Shown: in pieces, positions 31,695-39,975 of the stretch
Numbering within the stretch: position 1 is the first letter of the stretch
Layout: every line of letters starts with the position of its first letter
Source: Oscillospiraceae bacterium
GTDB lineage: Bacteria > Bacillota > Clostridia > Oscillospirales > CAG-272
DNA: 44,908 nt
Assembly: GCA_015064785.1 (NCBI GenBank)
Contig: SVRM01000020.1
Location: forward strand, 1-44,908
Reading direction: 5' to 3'
Position numbers and translations under genes: made by a program
Notes under the pieces: model-generated
Seen by the model: only the letters and a program-made list of their open reading frames with translations
Databases searched by the model: none
What the model was told of the DNA's origin: nothing

Positions 31695-32426
31695 ATGAAA
31701 CGTATCATAAAAATCGTTTGTCTTGTTTTGCTTGTGCTGATTGTCACCGCCGCGTATTTTTCAAGAACGCTTGAGAATCTGACGCTGACCGAAGTGGAGC
31801 TCATTTCCCATCACACGGGAACCTTGACATTCAAAGATGAATCGTATATTCCTGAAATCGTTCGTGTCCGCTGTGTCGGGGATATTGTGCTGGAGGACAT
31901 TTATATCGCCAGCGGCGAAAATGTCGTGGTCGGTGATCCGATTGTAAGCGTGTATCCTGCGGCACTTGACCGAGCTTTGCTGTCAGATGATCTGACAGCT
32001 GACGAACGAAGCTGGTACACCGCAATTCAAGAAAACGGATACAAGATTACCGCCGACGCAGACGGATTTGTCGTTCATGTCCCGCCGAGCCCGGACGATA
32101 CTCTGACAGCGGAAGCTGTTCTCTATAAGTACATCCCCGCTGGCGTGCCGCTCGAGATGACATACAGCGAAGCATATGATGTCATTGTTCCGATGCGGGT
32201 GCTCTCACCGACCGAGGAGGACGGAAAATATCTGATTTATTATGCAAATCCTCTGACTGGTCGCGGGGAAGCGGGACAGTATACCGTACTGATGCAGGAA
32301 GTCCGTGTCATAGCATCTGATGGGGAATATGCGGCGCTCGATACCGTTGTTTGGGATGGGCGGAAAATCATTGTACCGATGGCGGAAATGCTCTATCATC
32401 AGCAAAAAGTGAAAAGTAAACAATAA
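31695..32426 (+). CDS. Membrane-anchored HlyD/biotinyl-lipoyl-like protein
   Basis: The 243-residue product has an N-terminal membrane anchor (about 5-22) and a beta-rich outer part. IVLEDIYIASGENVVVGDPIVSVYP resembles the biotinyl-lipoyl hammerhead of HlyD-type adaptor proteins. The two halves (ADADGFVVHVPPS and so on) also fit. Adaptors of this type usually belong to exporters, so its place after an importer is unusual. It is the last gene of the PadR operon, 10 bases after the permease. Function is open. Confidence 0.65.
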   Translation: MKRIIKIVCLVLLVLIVTAAYFSRTLENLTLTEVELISHHTGTLTFKDESYIPEIVRVRCVGDIVLEDIYIASGENVVVGDPIVSVYPAALDRALLSDDLTADERSWYTAIQENGYKITADADGFVVHVPPSPDDTLTAEAVLYKYIPAGVPLEMTYSEAYDVIVPMRVLSPTEEDGKYLIYYANPLTGRGEAGQYTVLMQEVRVIASDGEYAALDTVVWDGRKIIVPMAEMLYHQQKVKSKQ

Positions 32427-32431
32427 AAATC

Positions 32432-32460
32432 TTGCTTTTTCTCCTCATCCATGCTATAAT
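32432..32460 (+). promoter_or_regulatory. Promoter of the beta-propeller gene
   Basis: TTGCTT (32432-32437) and TATAAT (32455-32460), 17 bases apart, with TGC before the -10. Confidence 0.82.
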
Positions 32461-32490
32461 GGTTGCATCAATACAAAACCGAGGTGCGAA

Positions 32491-33912
32491 ATGAATCTGA
32501 AAACCACCGAATTCAAGCGCAAATTTTCCATGTCCATGTACAAAAATCTCAGCCTTTCCATGGCGGAAATGTCCTTGGCAAAGGATTTCGTCAACGACAC
32601 AAGGGGGGATTTATATCCGCTGCTTGATAAAAGCGAAACCTGCCGGGAGAGTATTACCGATCAGATCTACCGTGTTGCAGACGGTGCGGTCCGGCGGTTT
32701 TTCTGCCAGTATTTTCCGTATGCTACTTATGAGGCATCTGTGGGATTTCGCGGTGGGTATGTGGGATTTGCATTTGTTTTGCCCGGTATGGAGGCATCGG
32801 TGACATCGGACGGTGTGGAGCTGACCTTCCGATGCGGCGGCAGAGAAGAAACATTTCCCATTCGTATGGGATTGGAACAGACGCTGATTGTCTCGTGCCG
32901 TCCGGGTGCGTTTGATATATATGGTCGATGCGGCGGCGATCCCGTCTTTCTGCATACATTTTCTGCTCCTGAATTTGCGGGTGCCAATGATGAAACGCTG
33001 TTTTCCGACGGATATACCGCACTGCTTGCCGCTGACTGTCAGATCTATGCGGTCCTGTCCTACATTGACAACGGCGTCTCAATTGCCGATATCCGCCCGA
33101 TTCGTTATGAGGACGGCTCCGTCATGGTCGACAGCGGCAAAATTTATCTGACCGCGTCCATCCGTATGCAGGCGGAAATGTTTCAGGGTATCTTTTCCTG
33201 GGTGCCGGGAACTGCGGAATTTGCGCTGACAGGAGCACTCTTTTACAACAGCGGCGACGGAAAATGGTGCGGTGATGTGGCGGCATCTCTGCTCTGGCAC
33301 AGAGAATGGAAACGATGGCTGCTTTGGGTCTGCGCGTTCTCTCACGGGCATGTCCTCGGTCATGCATCGTTTGAGGGTGATGTGCGTCATGGGGTCAACG
33401 TGGTTGATATCACGCTGATGAAAAAAGGAACAGATGCCGACAACCGCTGGGATTTTCTTGGTTTCGGCGCGGATGAAGACCCGGATTTCTTCTACGATGC
33501 TGAACAGAATCGCTGGATGATGGCAATTTGCCGCGCTGACCCTGATAACGGCGGCAAATACCGCTATGCGTTCTTCTCCTCGGAGGACCCCTTTGACGGC
33601 TATACGCTGATCGGGCGCGGCAAACCCGGTGAGGAAACGGGCGGTTCGTTTGTCCGTGTGGATGGCAAAATGCACTTTGTCTGCGGCAACGATTTCAAGC
33701 AGACCTCCAATTACCGCATTTACGACGCGGACGGCATGACGGAAGCGAAGTTCAACTTCCCCGACGGCGGCTTCCGCGGCTGGGGAACCGTGATTCCCGT
33801 CAAGCAGGGAACCCGCACCCGCTATTATTGGCTGACCTTTGACCGGCACCGGGGCAGTGACTACAACTGGAGCTACGGCAATCTGTACTGCTTTGAGGGC
33901 TATGATTTCTGA
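32491..33912 (+). CDS. Glycosidase-like five-bladed beta-propeller protein
   Basis: The 473-residue product has a beta-rich N-terminal part and a C-terminal ~200 residues with strand motifs of GH43/GH32-type propellers: EDPDFFYDAEQNRWMMAICRA, YAFFSSEDPFDGYTLI, GGSFVRVDGKMHFVCGND. I cannot place the catalytic acids with certainty, so the substrate, and even activity, are not assigned. It has no signal peptide, so it is likely cytoplasmic. It has its own promoter and a GAGG ribosome site. It faces the AraC/GyrI-like gene across a shared terminator and stands just after the sugar-importer operon, so it may act on its cargo. Confidence 0.7.
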   Translation: MNLKTTEFKRKFSMSMYKNLSLSMAEMSLAKDFVNDTRGDLYPLLDKSETCRESITDQIYRVADGAVRRFFCQYFPYATYEASVGFRGGYVGFAFVLPGMEASVTSDGVELTFRCGGREETFPIRMGLEQTLIVSCRPGAFDIYGRCGGDPVFLHTFSAPEFAGANDETLFSDGYTALLAADCQIYAVLSYIDNGVSIADIRPIRYEDGSVMVDSGKIYLTASIRMQAEMFQGIFSWVPGTAEFALTGALFYNSGDGKWCGDVAASLLWHREWKRWLLWVCAFSHGHVLGHASFEGDVRHGVNVVDITLMKKGTDADNRWDFLGFGADEDPDFFYDAEQNRWMMAICRADPDNGGKYRYAFFSSEDPFDGYTLIGRGKPGEETGGSFVRVDGKMHFVCGNDFKQTSNYRIYDADGMTEAKFNFPDGGFRGWGTVIPVKQGTRTRYYWLTFDRHRGSDYNWSYGNLYCFEGYDF

Positions 33913-33922
33913 ATAAACAACG

Positions 33923-33968
33923 GCACCGCCTGCGAGGGACATATTCCCCGTGGGCGGTGCTGATTTTC
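33923..33968. terminator. Terminator hairpin between converging genes
   Basis: GCACCGCC (33923-33930) pairs with GGCGGTGC (33953-33960), with an inner GGG/CCC pairing. The T-run is weak, so efficiency is uncertain. Confidence 0.65.
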
Positions 33969-34011
33969 GTGATTTGATTTGTGCTGAGCTGTCAACCAAG
34001 GTGAAACACGC

Positions 34012-34863
34012 TTATGGTTTGACCTTTTTTGTGACCGGAATCCAGACCTCATATTCTGCATTTTTGGGGTCGGGATTCAAGTAGACTTCAATATCGGGGG
34101 CATTGGCATATTCATAGCCGGAGGTCGGCAGCCATTCCGTCACAATCCGTTGTTCCAATTCCTGAATGCTTTGATTCGCACCGCTGCCGCGGAAAATTGC
34201 CCAAGTTGATGCAGGAACGATATATTCTTCAAATTCTTCTGTGTTTTGTGTACTGGATACTGCGATAAAGTATTTCCATTGCTCTGCATCACCGCAGGTG
34301 CTGACACCAAGGAGTCCCATAAGCGGCGTGTCCATCAGTCCGGCCAATGCTTGTATGGTTCCGTCGACAGCCGCTTTTTGCCACATTTGGGGAACCACCG
34401 AAAAGTTTTTCTCAATTTCTTTGTCAAGAGGATGCGATATACCGATAATGCGGAATGCTTCTTTTGTTTCCATGCGATAATTCATTTCTTCTGCTCCTTT
34501 TACCGTGATCCTGAAAGTTATCGGCGGAAAGGATTTGACTGACACACCCTTGCTTTTTACAGCAGACGGTGCAATTCCGTGAATGCTTTGAAAGGCTCTG
34601 TTAAATGCGGTTGGTGATTCATATCCGTACATACCTGCAACATCAATGATTTTTTCTCCGTTTTGCAAAGCCACAGCCGCCAATGACATTTTTCTTCTTC
34701 GGATATACTCCGATAAAGGGACACCTGCCATATAAGCAAACATTCGTTGAAAATGATATGATGAACAACAGGCAATGCGCCCAAGCTCCCCATAGTCAAT
34801 TTTGTCGGTTAAATGTGCTTCAATATAGGAAATTGCGTCATTGAGTCTGTTCATCCATTCCAT
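34012..34863 (-). CDS. AraC-family regulator with GyrI-like ligand-binding domain
   Basis: The 283-residue product has an N-terminal AraC DNA-binding domain (1-105: YGELGRIACCSSYHFQRMF, and the signature YGYESPTAFNRAFQSIHGIAPS). It is followed by a GyrI/SbmC-like effector-binding domain (about 125-283, ending VWIPVTKKVKP). This order is that of Rob- and BmrR-like drug or metabolite sensors. AAGGAA precedes the ATG at 34863 by nine bases; the ATG at 34881 overlaps that site and is rejected. It has its own promoter at 34893-34921. Its targets are not visible; neighbouring flavin oxidoreductase and hydrolase genes are candidates. Confidence 0.9.
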   Translation of the reverse strand: MEWMNRLNDAISYIEAHLTDKIDYGELGRIACCSSYHFQRMFAYMAGVPLSEYIRRRKMSLAAVALQNGEKIIDVAGMYGYESPTAFNRAFQSIHGIAPSAVKSKGVSVKSFPPITFRITVKGAEEMNYRMETKEAFRIIGISHPLDKEIEKNFSVVPQMWQKAAVDGTIQALAGLMDTPLMGLLGVSTCGDAEQWKYFIAVSSTQNTEEFEEYIVPASTWAIFRGSGANQSIQELEQRIVTEWLPTSGYEYANAPDIEVYLNPDPKNAEYEVWIPVTKKVKP

Positions 34864-34892
34864 AGTCTGATATTCCTTCATGATTTGCGTAT

Positions 34893-34921
34893 ATTATATC
34901 ATATACATGTGGTTATGTCCT
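34893..34921 (-). promoter_or_regulatory. Promoter of the AraC/GyrI-like gene
   Basis: On the minus strand AGGACA (complement of 34916-34921) and TATAAT (complement of 34893-34898), 17 bases apart. Confidence 0.65.
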
Positions 34922-34930
34922 CTCAAATGA

Positions 34931-34964
34931 TGCACCAAAAAGAGAGGTTTTGTAATAAAAAACC
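34931..34964 (-). terminator. Possible terminator of the OYE-YcxB operon
   Basis: GGTTTT/AAAACC (34946-34964) forms a short stem; read on the minus strand it is followed by CTCTCTTTTT. Weak. Confidence 0.4.
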
Positions 34965-35007
34965 ATGACAACAGGTCTGCGAGCAAGAATGTAAAACGAA
35001 ATAATGG

Positions 35008-35187
35008 TTATTTTCTGCGACTGATACTTTGCAAAAGCACCGAGCTGCAAAGACAAAAAGACATCGGCACAACCGCATATCCGGCGTTGACCGTGCCGCC
35101 GCTTTGAATGACATACCCTGCGCCGACAATGCACAGCACAGCAAACACCGTGGTCAGAATCAGCAGGACGATGCGCAGAATCTTCAT
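35008..35187 (-). CDS. Small membrane protein, 59 residues
   Basis: This short gene begins MKILRIVLLILTTVFAVLCI: a basic N-terminus followed by a hydrophobic segment (about 5-26). A second, weaker hydrophobic segment lies at 36-53, and the protein ends in SRRK. Its ATG (35187-35185) overlaps the TGA of the YcxB-like gene (35186-35184) in an ATGA junction. GAGGAGG lies just upstream, inside the last codons of that gene, so it is very likely translated by coupling. It is last in the minus-strand operon. No family is recognised. Confidence 0.7.
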   Translation of the reverse strand: MKILRIVLLILTTVFAVLCIVGAGYVIQSGGTVNAGYAVVPMSFCLCSSVLLQSISRRK

Positions 35188-35879
35188 TCGGGTTCCTCCT
35201 CATCGGTATCCGGCGCGGGATGCTCCTCGGGATGCAGGTACAGCACCGTAGTCTTGTCTTCCAGAAACGGCAGAAAAGCATCGATGTCGCCCCAGACAAT
35301 CTCCGTCGGACGGAGTACGGTGACCCGTGTGCCGAACGTGATCAGAATCAGATCTTCTTCCTCAATGACATATTCAAATGCGGTATACGGCGCAGCTTCT
35401 TCTTTGCCGCCGGGGGAGGTCAGCGTCATGCCCTCGTCATCAAAGGTGAGTGTCGGCGAGCCGGTGTTCTGTGCGCCGTTCAGCGTGCGCATCAACTGCT
35501 TTGCGGATGCTTCATAGCGGCGATTCATTTTTTCCTCGGAGGAGACGTACTTGCCGAACAGCCGCTTGATGCCGAGTATCACGGCAAACGCACCGACAAC
35601 CAGCGGCAGGGTCAGATTTCCCGGCTTCATCAGTCCCGGAACAACCAGAAAGATACCGAGCGCGAGGAACACAATGCCCCAAAGACGATAGCGGATAGCG
35701 GCAGCTTTTTCGCGGGACGCTTTCTTTTCGGGGGTATCCCGGGCAGCGTTTTTGTCTGCAACTGCCCACATTCCGGGATATTTCAGCCGCGAGAGGGAAT
35801 CGATGCGGGTTTTCAGCGCATGGGCGATCTGCGGCAGGAGCGCTTCTTCGAGCGGTGCGCGGGTAAAGACAAATTTCAT
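35184..35879 (-). CDS. YcxB-like membrane protein
   Basis: The 231-residue product has two adjacent membrane segments (about 70-115, YRLWGIVFLALGIFLVVPGL, LPLVVGAFAVILGI) and a C-terminal YcxB-like domain (FEYVIEEEDLILITFGTRVTVLRPTEI), ending in an acidic tail (DTDEEEPE). Such domains are found in uncharacterised Firmicutes membrane proteins. AAAGGAG precedes the ATG at 35879, inside the end of the OYE gene; the reading from 35963 overlaps that gene and is rejected. It starts five bases after the OYE stop and overlaps the small membrane gene downstream. Confidence 0.8.
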   Translation of the reverse strand: MKFVFTRAPLEEALLPQIAHALKTRIDSLSRLKYPGMWAVADKNAARDTPEKKASREKAAAIRYRLWGIVFLALGIFLVVPGLMKPGNLTLPLVVGAFAVILGIKRLFGKYVSSEEKMNRRYEASAKQLMRTLNGAQNTGSPTLTFDDEGMTLTSPGGKEEAAPYTAFEYVIEEEDLILITFGTRVTVLRPTEIVWGDIDAFLPFLEDKTTVLYLHPEEHPAPDTDEEEPE

Positions 35880-35884
35880 GGCGG

Positions 35885-36922
35885 TTATGCTCCTTTCGTG
35901 CGATAGGGACAGCGGATGATCGGGTCTTTCGTTGTGTCCAGCGGTCGGAAGCAGGAACAGCATCCGGTACAGCCGGAGACACCGCCCGCCTCGATGACAC
36001 GGATGACATCTGGATTCTGTAAAAACGGTCTGGACATCGATACCGCTGCGGCACCTGCGTCAAACAGTGCGTCCATATCGTCACCTGAGCGGATTCCGCC
36101 GACTGCAATCAATGGCAGATCGGTTTCGGTTTTCAGGCGACGGATGTTGTCAAGGAAATACGGTGACGGAGGAATCCCGCGCCGTGCGGAATCGTACCCG
36201 GAAATTTCTGCCGCATCCAGTCCGAGAGTGTCGCAGAGATTGAGAACGGTCACAATATCGCGGTGGTAGTCCTCGGTGTTTTCGCGGTCATCGCCGTTGA
36301 TCTTCAGAAAGACAGGGAAATCGTCACCGCAGGTATGCTTGACAGCCTCAAAACTCTCGCGGATGATGCGGAAGCGGTTTTCGGCATTGCCACCCCACAC
36401 GTCGGTACGATGGTTGATCTCCGGATAAAAGCACTGGGACAGCAGATAGAGATGTGCGCCGTGCAGTTCAACCCCGGCAAACCCGGCATCCTTTGCGCGT
36501 TTTGCTGCGGCACCGAAGGCTTGCGAAACAGTACGGAAATCCTCCGGCAGCATGGTATCTGCCGTGAAGACCGGAAGACCGCCGTTGTTTCCTTCTGCTT
36601 TGCGGCCGCCGTGACCGAGCTGGGCAACAACCGGTGTACCTTGTGCGGAGGCAATGGCGGCAAGCTGTGCGGCTTCCTCCAGATGCGCGTCTGACCAAAG
36701 CGCATTCTGATAGGGATTTGCGTGTCCTGTCGGATGTACACAGGTGTGGGCGGTCAGAATCATGCCAAGCCCCTTGTCGGACAGCTCACGGTAAACTTCA
36801 TATTCATACGGATGCACAAACCCGCCGGGTTCGGCACAGAACAGTTCCGTTGATGCGCGGACAACACGTCCGGGCAGGGTAATATTGCGCAGGGTCAGCG
36901 GTGCGTGCAGATCATATTTCAT
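35885..36922 (-). CDS. NADH:flavin oxidoreductase, Old Yellow Enzyme family
   Basis: The 345-residue FMN-dependent TIM barrel starts DLHAPLTLRNITLPGRVVRA. It has the OYE signature GVELHGAHLYLLSQCFYPEI followed by NHRTDVWGG, and a phosphate-binding GGIRSGDD. It reduces activated C=C bonds. Near the C-terminus CTGCCSC then a later Cys (RCPY) resemble the cysteine set that binds a 4Fe-4S cluster in clostridial enoate or dienoyl-CoA reductases, but the usual second domain is absent: the protein stops there. AAAGGAG precedes the ATG at 36922. It heads a three-gene operon with YcxB-like and small membrane proteins. Confidence 0.92.
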   Translation of the reverse strand: MKYDLHAPLTLRNITLPGRVVRASTELFCAEPGGFVHPYEYEVYRELSDKGLGMILTAHTCVHPTGHANPYQNALWSDAHLEEAAQLAAIASAQGTPVVAQLGHGGRKAEGNNGGLPVFTADTMLPEDFRTVSQAFGAAAKRAKDAGFAGVELHGAHLYLLSQCFYPEINHRTDVWGGNAENRFRIIRESFEAVKHTCGDDFPVFLKINGDDRENTEDYHRDIVTVLNLCDTLGLDAAEISGYDSARRGIPPSPYFLDNIRRLKTETDLPLIAVGGIRSGDDMDALFDAGAAAVSMSRPFLQNPDVIRVIEAGGVSGCTGCCSCFRPLDTTKDPIIRCPYRTKGA

Positions 36923-36966
36923 GGCGGCGCTCCTTTCCGAGGGCAGAGTCTTTTCCTTTTTGATTA

Positions 36967-36995
36967 AGTATAACGGATTTTTGAGCGGATTGCAA
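36967..36995 (-). promoter_or_regulatory. Promoter of the OYE operon
   Basis: On the minus strand TTGCAA (complement of 36990-36995) and TATACT (complement of 36967-36972), 17 bases apart. Confidence 0.8.
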
Positions 36996-37024
36996 CCGCG
37001 ATTTTGTAAATATTCCGTGATGGC

Positions 37025-37052
37025 TTGCATTTTCTGCGGAATATGGTATAAT
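37025..37052 (+). promoter_or_regulatory. Promoter of the second GH106-like hydrolase
   Basis: TTGCAT (37025-37030) and TATAAT (37047-37052), 16 bases apart, with TGG before the -10. Confidence 0.8.
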
Positions 37053-37086
37053 GAATGCAGAACCCCACGGAAAGGATGATTCGATT

Positions 37087-39735
37087 ATGACTTTGGAACA
37101 GGTAAAAACACTGCTTTGCTCACCGGCAGAAGACGCACGCGGCATGACGCGCTGGTGGTGGTATGGATGCTGTGTCGAGGAGGTGGAGATCTGCCGTGAA
37201 CTGGACTATATGAAAGAAGCCGGAATCGGCGGTGTGGAATTGCAGATTCTGTATCCGGTTACGCCTGATGACGAGGAAAAAGGCTTTTATAACATTCCCT
37301 ACGGTTCTCCGCGGTTTTATGAAATTCTGGCGTTTACGGCAAACGCGTGTGCTGAACGCGGCATGGCATTTGACTTCACCGCCGGCTCCTGCTGGCCGTA
37401 CGGCGGACCGACAGTACAGCTCGAAGACGCACAGCAAGAGGCACTGCCGTATCAGCTGGATGTTCATGGACCGCAGACCTTTTCCTGCGATTTTACCACC
37501 CGGTTTGCCGGTGAGGTCTGTGCGGCGGTTATGGGTAAAATGGAGCACTGTGTGATGCAGGCTGATACGGTGACTGATATCACGGACAAATTTCAGATCA
37601 AGGAGCTGTTCGGATGGCCGTGGGGAACGGAGCTTGCGGAAATTGATATTCCGGAGGGCGACTGGAAGCTCGTGTTCTTTGTGATTTCCCAGCACAGAAA
37701 CCGTGTCGGCAAACCGTCGCGGGACGCCGAGGGTATGGTCATCGACCATTGCAGCCGCCGCGCCGCCGATCGATTTTTTGGCGAGGTGGTCAAACCGGTG
37801 CTGGAACGGGTGCCGGGCATCCGTTCGATCTTCTGTGATTCGATTGAGGTGGAAGGACACAACTGGTCGGGGGTACTGCTCGATGAATTCCGGCGCCGCC
37901 GCGGTTATGATCTGACGCCGTACATTTATGCGCTGTGGGGTGACATGGGTGAGATGACACCACATGTACGGTACGACTATTTCAAAACGATGTCGGAGCT
38001 GACCATCGAGAATTTCTTCGATCCCCTGACGGCATTTGCGCATGAACACGGCTGTACATCCCGGATTCAGGCGCACGGAACCTGGGGCGATATTCTGCGC
38101 GTCTATGCCGCTGCTGACATTCCGGAGGGTGAGACCTTCGGCGATCACCGTACACTGGAGGTTAATACCATCCACCGCAGACTGGCCGCATCCGCCGCAC
38201 ACATCTACGGCAAATCGATTGTGACGAACGAAACCTTCACCTGGCTGAAGCGTCCGCGCTTTACCGAGACATTGGAGGAAATGAAAGCTGCCGTTGACGC
38301 GGTCTTTCTGGACGGCATGAACGGTATCGTCAATCACGGTTATGCCTATTCTCCGGAAAAAGCGGGGAAGCGCGGCTGGCCGTTTTATGCCTCCACGCAC
38401 ATCAATCATACAGTCCCGTGGTGGCATCTCTACCGCAATCTGGGCGAATATATTCACCGCGCCAGTGCAATTCTGCGCACGGGACATCCGGTTTCCGAAG
38501 TCGCGGTATATCTGCCGCAGGCGGATGTCTATGCCGATAACATGCTGTCGGAGCTGCATCTGGCAATGCGGCTGGAGGAACATCTTGGCCGTGCGGAAAT
38601 GGATGCAATTCAGAAAGCCGGATATTGGTTTGACTATATCAACGACGAGGCACTGTGTGATCTGGGCGATATCCGTGACGGTGCGCTGTATCTTGCACAG
38701 AATGCGTACCGCGTGATTTTGCTGGTCGGCTGTACCAGACTGCCTGTCCAAACGGCGGAAAAGCTGCGCGACTTTGCAGCCTGCGGCGGCATTCTGATCT
38801 GTGACGGAGTGCCGGACGAGGGCTGCGGGCTGGTCGGACACCGCGAAAATGCTGCACGGGTGCGCGCGCTGATGGCAGAAGCCGCACCGATCACGGTCAG
38901 CGACAGAAAGGCTGCGCTGATTGCAGCTTTGCGGGCGCACTTGATCCCGGATGTGACGCTTTCTGCTCCGGATGCTGTCGGATATGTTCACCGCGCGGAT
39001 GAGGCAGATCATCTCTATTTCCTGTCCAATCTTTCCAATGACGCACGCGATGTGACAGCGGTTTTCAAGTACGGAACGGGTTCCCCTGCCGCATGGTCGG
39101 TCAATACCACTGCCCAGATCCCAATTGCCGCGGATGGCGGCGGTTATCAATTCCGTATGGAAGCGCATGAAAGTGTCCTTGTTGTATTTTCGCCGCAGAT
39201 GGAGGCAGAGGTGCTTTGTTCTGACCCGGTTCCGCAGAGAAACTTTTCCCTGACCGGCTGGATATTGGACATTGACGGACGTCAGATTCCGATGGAAACA
39301 CCAACCGCATGGGAAACCCTGCCCGGTCTTGCGCATTATGCGGGAACCGGTACCTATCGGACGGAGTTTTGCGTGCCGGAGGACGGAATTGGAATACCGA
39401 TGCGGCTGGAGATTGGCGGACTGTCGGTAGCGGCAAGGGTATCTGTCGACGGCAGCACGGTTGGGGATTTGTGGACACATCCGCTGTGTCTGATGCTCCC
39501 GCCGTTATCGGCAGGTATACATACGCTGTGCATCGAGGCCGCATCCACGCTGATCAACGAAATGATGGTTGACGGAAGCTACGAGGTCTGTCCGGATGTG
39601 CTGGACGGCTGGCCGTATTACGGTGCCGTGATCAACAGTCACCGCCGCGCGCGTCTGAACTGTATGCGGGAGTTTCGCGAGCAGAAGGCGCCCGTGCCGA
39701 GCGGTATTTGGGGGGACGTGATACTGCGGTACTGA
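37087..39735 (+). CDS. GH106-type glycoside hydrolase, probable alpha-L-rhamnosidase
   Basis: The 882-residue product resembles GH106 alpha-L-rhamnosidases: N-terminal WWWYG, GGVELQILYPV, the segment DSIEVEGHNWSGVLLDEFRR with acidic residues, and QAHGTWGDILRVYAAADIPE then GETFG. ASAAHIYGKSIVTNETFTW and INHTVPWWHLYRNLGEYIHR also fit. A C-terminal jelly-roll sugar-binding domain (VAARVSVDGSTVGDLWTHP) ends it. No signal peptide is seen, so it is likely cytoplasmic and cleaves imported rhamnosides. AAAGGA lies ten bases before the ATG at 37087. It is related to the hydrolase at 12156 but distinct in sequence, so they probably act on different substrates. Confidence 0.87.
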   Translation: MTLEQVKTLLCSPAEDARGMTRWWWYGCCVEEVEICRELDYMKEAGIGGVELQILYPVTPDDEEKGFYNIPYGSPRFYEILAFTANACAERGMAFDFTAGSCWPYGGPTVQLEDAQQEALPYQLDVHGPQTFSCDFTTRFAGEVCAAVMGKMEHCVMQADTVTDITDKFQIKELFGWPWGTELAEIDIPEGDWKLVFFVISQHRNRVGKPSRDAEGMVIDHCSRRAADRFFGEVVKPVLERVPGIRSIFCDSIEVEGHNWSGVLLDEFRRRRGYDLTPYIYALWGDMGEMTPHVRYDYFKTMSELTIENFFDPLTAFAHEHGCTSRIQAHGTWGDILRVYAAADIPEGETFGDHRTLEVNTIHRRLAASAAHIYGKSIVTNETFTWLKRPRFTETLEEMKAAVDAVFLDGMNGIVNHGYAYSPEKAGKRGWPFYASTHINHTVPWWHLYRNLGEYIHRASAILRTGHPVSEVAVYLPQADVYADNMLSELHLAMRLEEHLGRAEMDAIQKAGYWFDYINDEALCDLGDIRDGALYLAQNAYRVILLVGCTRLPVQTAEKLRDFAACGGILICDGVPDEGCGLVGHRENAARVRALMAEAAPITVSDRKAALIAALRAHLIPDVTLSAPDAVGYVHRADEADHLYFLSNLSNDARDVTAVFKYGTGSPAAWSVNTTAQIPIAADGGGYQFRMEAHESVLVVFSPQMEAEVLCSDPVPQRNFSLTGWILDIDGRQIPMETPTAWETLPGLAHYAGTGTYRTEFCVPEDGIGIPMRLEIGGLSVAARVSVDGSTVGDLWTHPLCLMLPPLSAGIHTLCIEAASTLINEMMVDGSYEVCPDVLDGWPYYGAVINSHRRARLNCMREFREQKAPVPSGIWGDVILRY

Positions 39736-39754
39736 GATTATTGCAAACGTACGA

Positions 39755-39782
39755 TCCCCTTTGGCAATATTACCAAAGGGGA
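39755..39782. terminator. Strong hairpin after the GH106 gene
   Basis: TCCCCTTTGG (39755-39764) pairs perfectly with CCAAAGGGGA (39773-39782) around an eight-base loop. No T-run follows, so it may be a weak terminator or a 3' mRNA stabiliser. Confidence 0.6.
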
Positions 39783-39854
39783 CAACCGTTGTATATTTGC
39801 TGTATGAAAAACGCCAAAATTGTTTTGAGACGACAGTTTTTGATATGAAATGTC

Positions 39855-39883
39855 TTGACAAAACAACCCAAATGGTGTATCAT
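39855..39883 (+). promoter_or_regulatory. Promoter of feoA
   Basis: TTGACA (39855-39860) and TATCAT (39878-39883), 17 bases apart. An imperfect dyad GTTAG-ctttga-CTAAT (39926-39941) lies in the leader and resembles the palindrome at 40227. Confidence 0.65.
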
Positions 39884-39975
39884 ATACTATGGTAAGCGGA
39901 ATCGCTTCTATTTTTCGGAACAGCGGTTAGCTTTGACTAATTTGAATTGACAAAGTGTCCGGGAGGAAAGAATTC

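Noticed and set aside
34913..35299. 128-residue minus-strand frame
   Set aside because: It is out of frame with the YcxB-like gene and the small membrane gene, which both have better signals.
37120..39480. 786-residue open frame on the minus strand
   Set aside because: It lies wholly opposite the GH106-like gene, has a low-complexity His/Arg-rich product with no recognisable family and no ribosome site, and is a by-product of codon bias.
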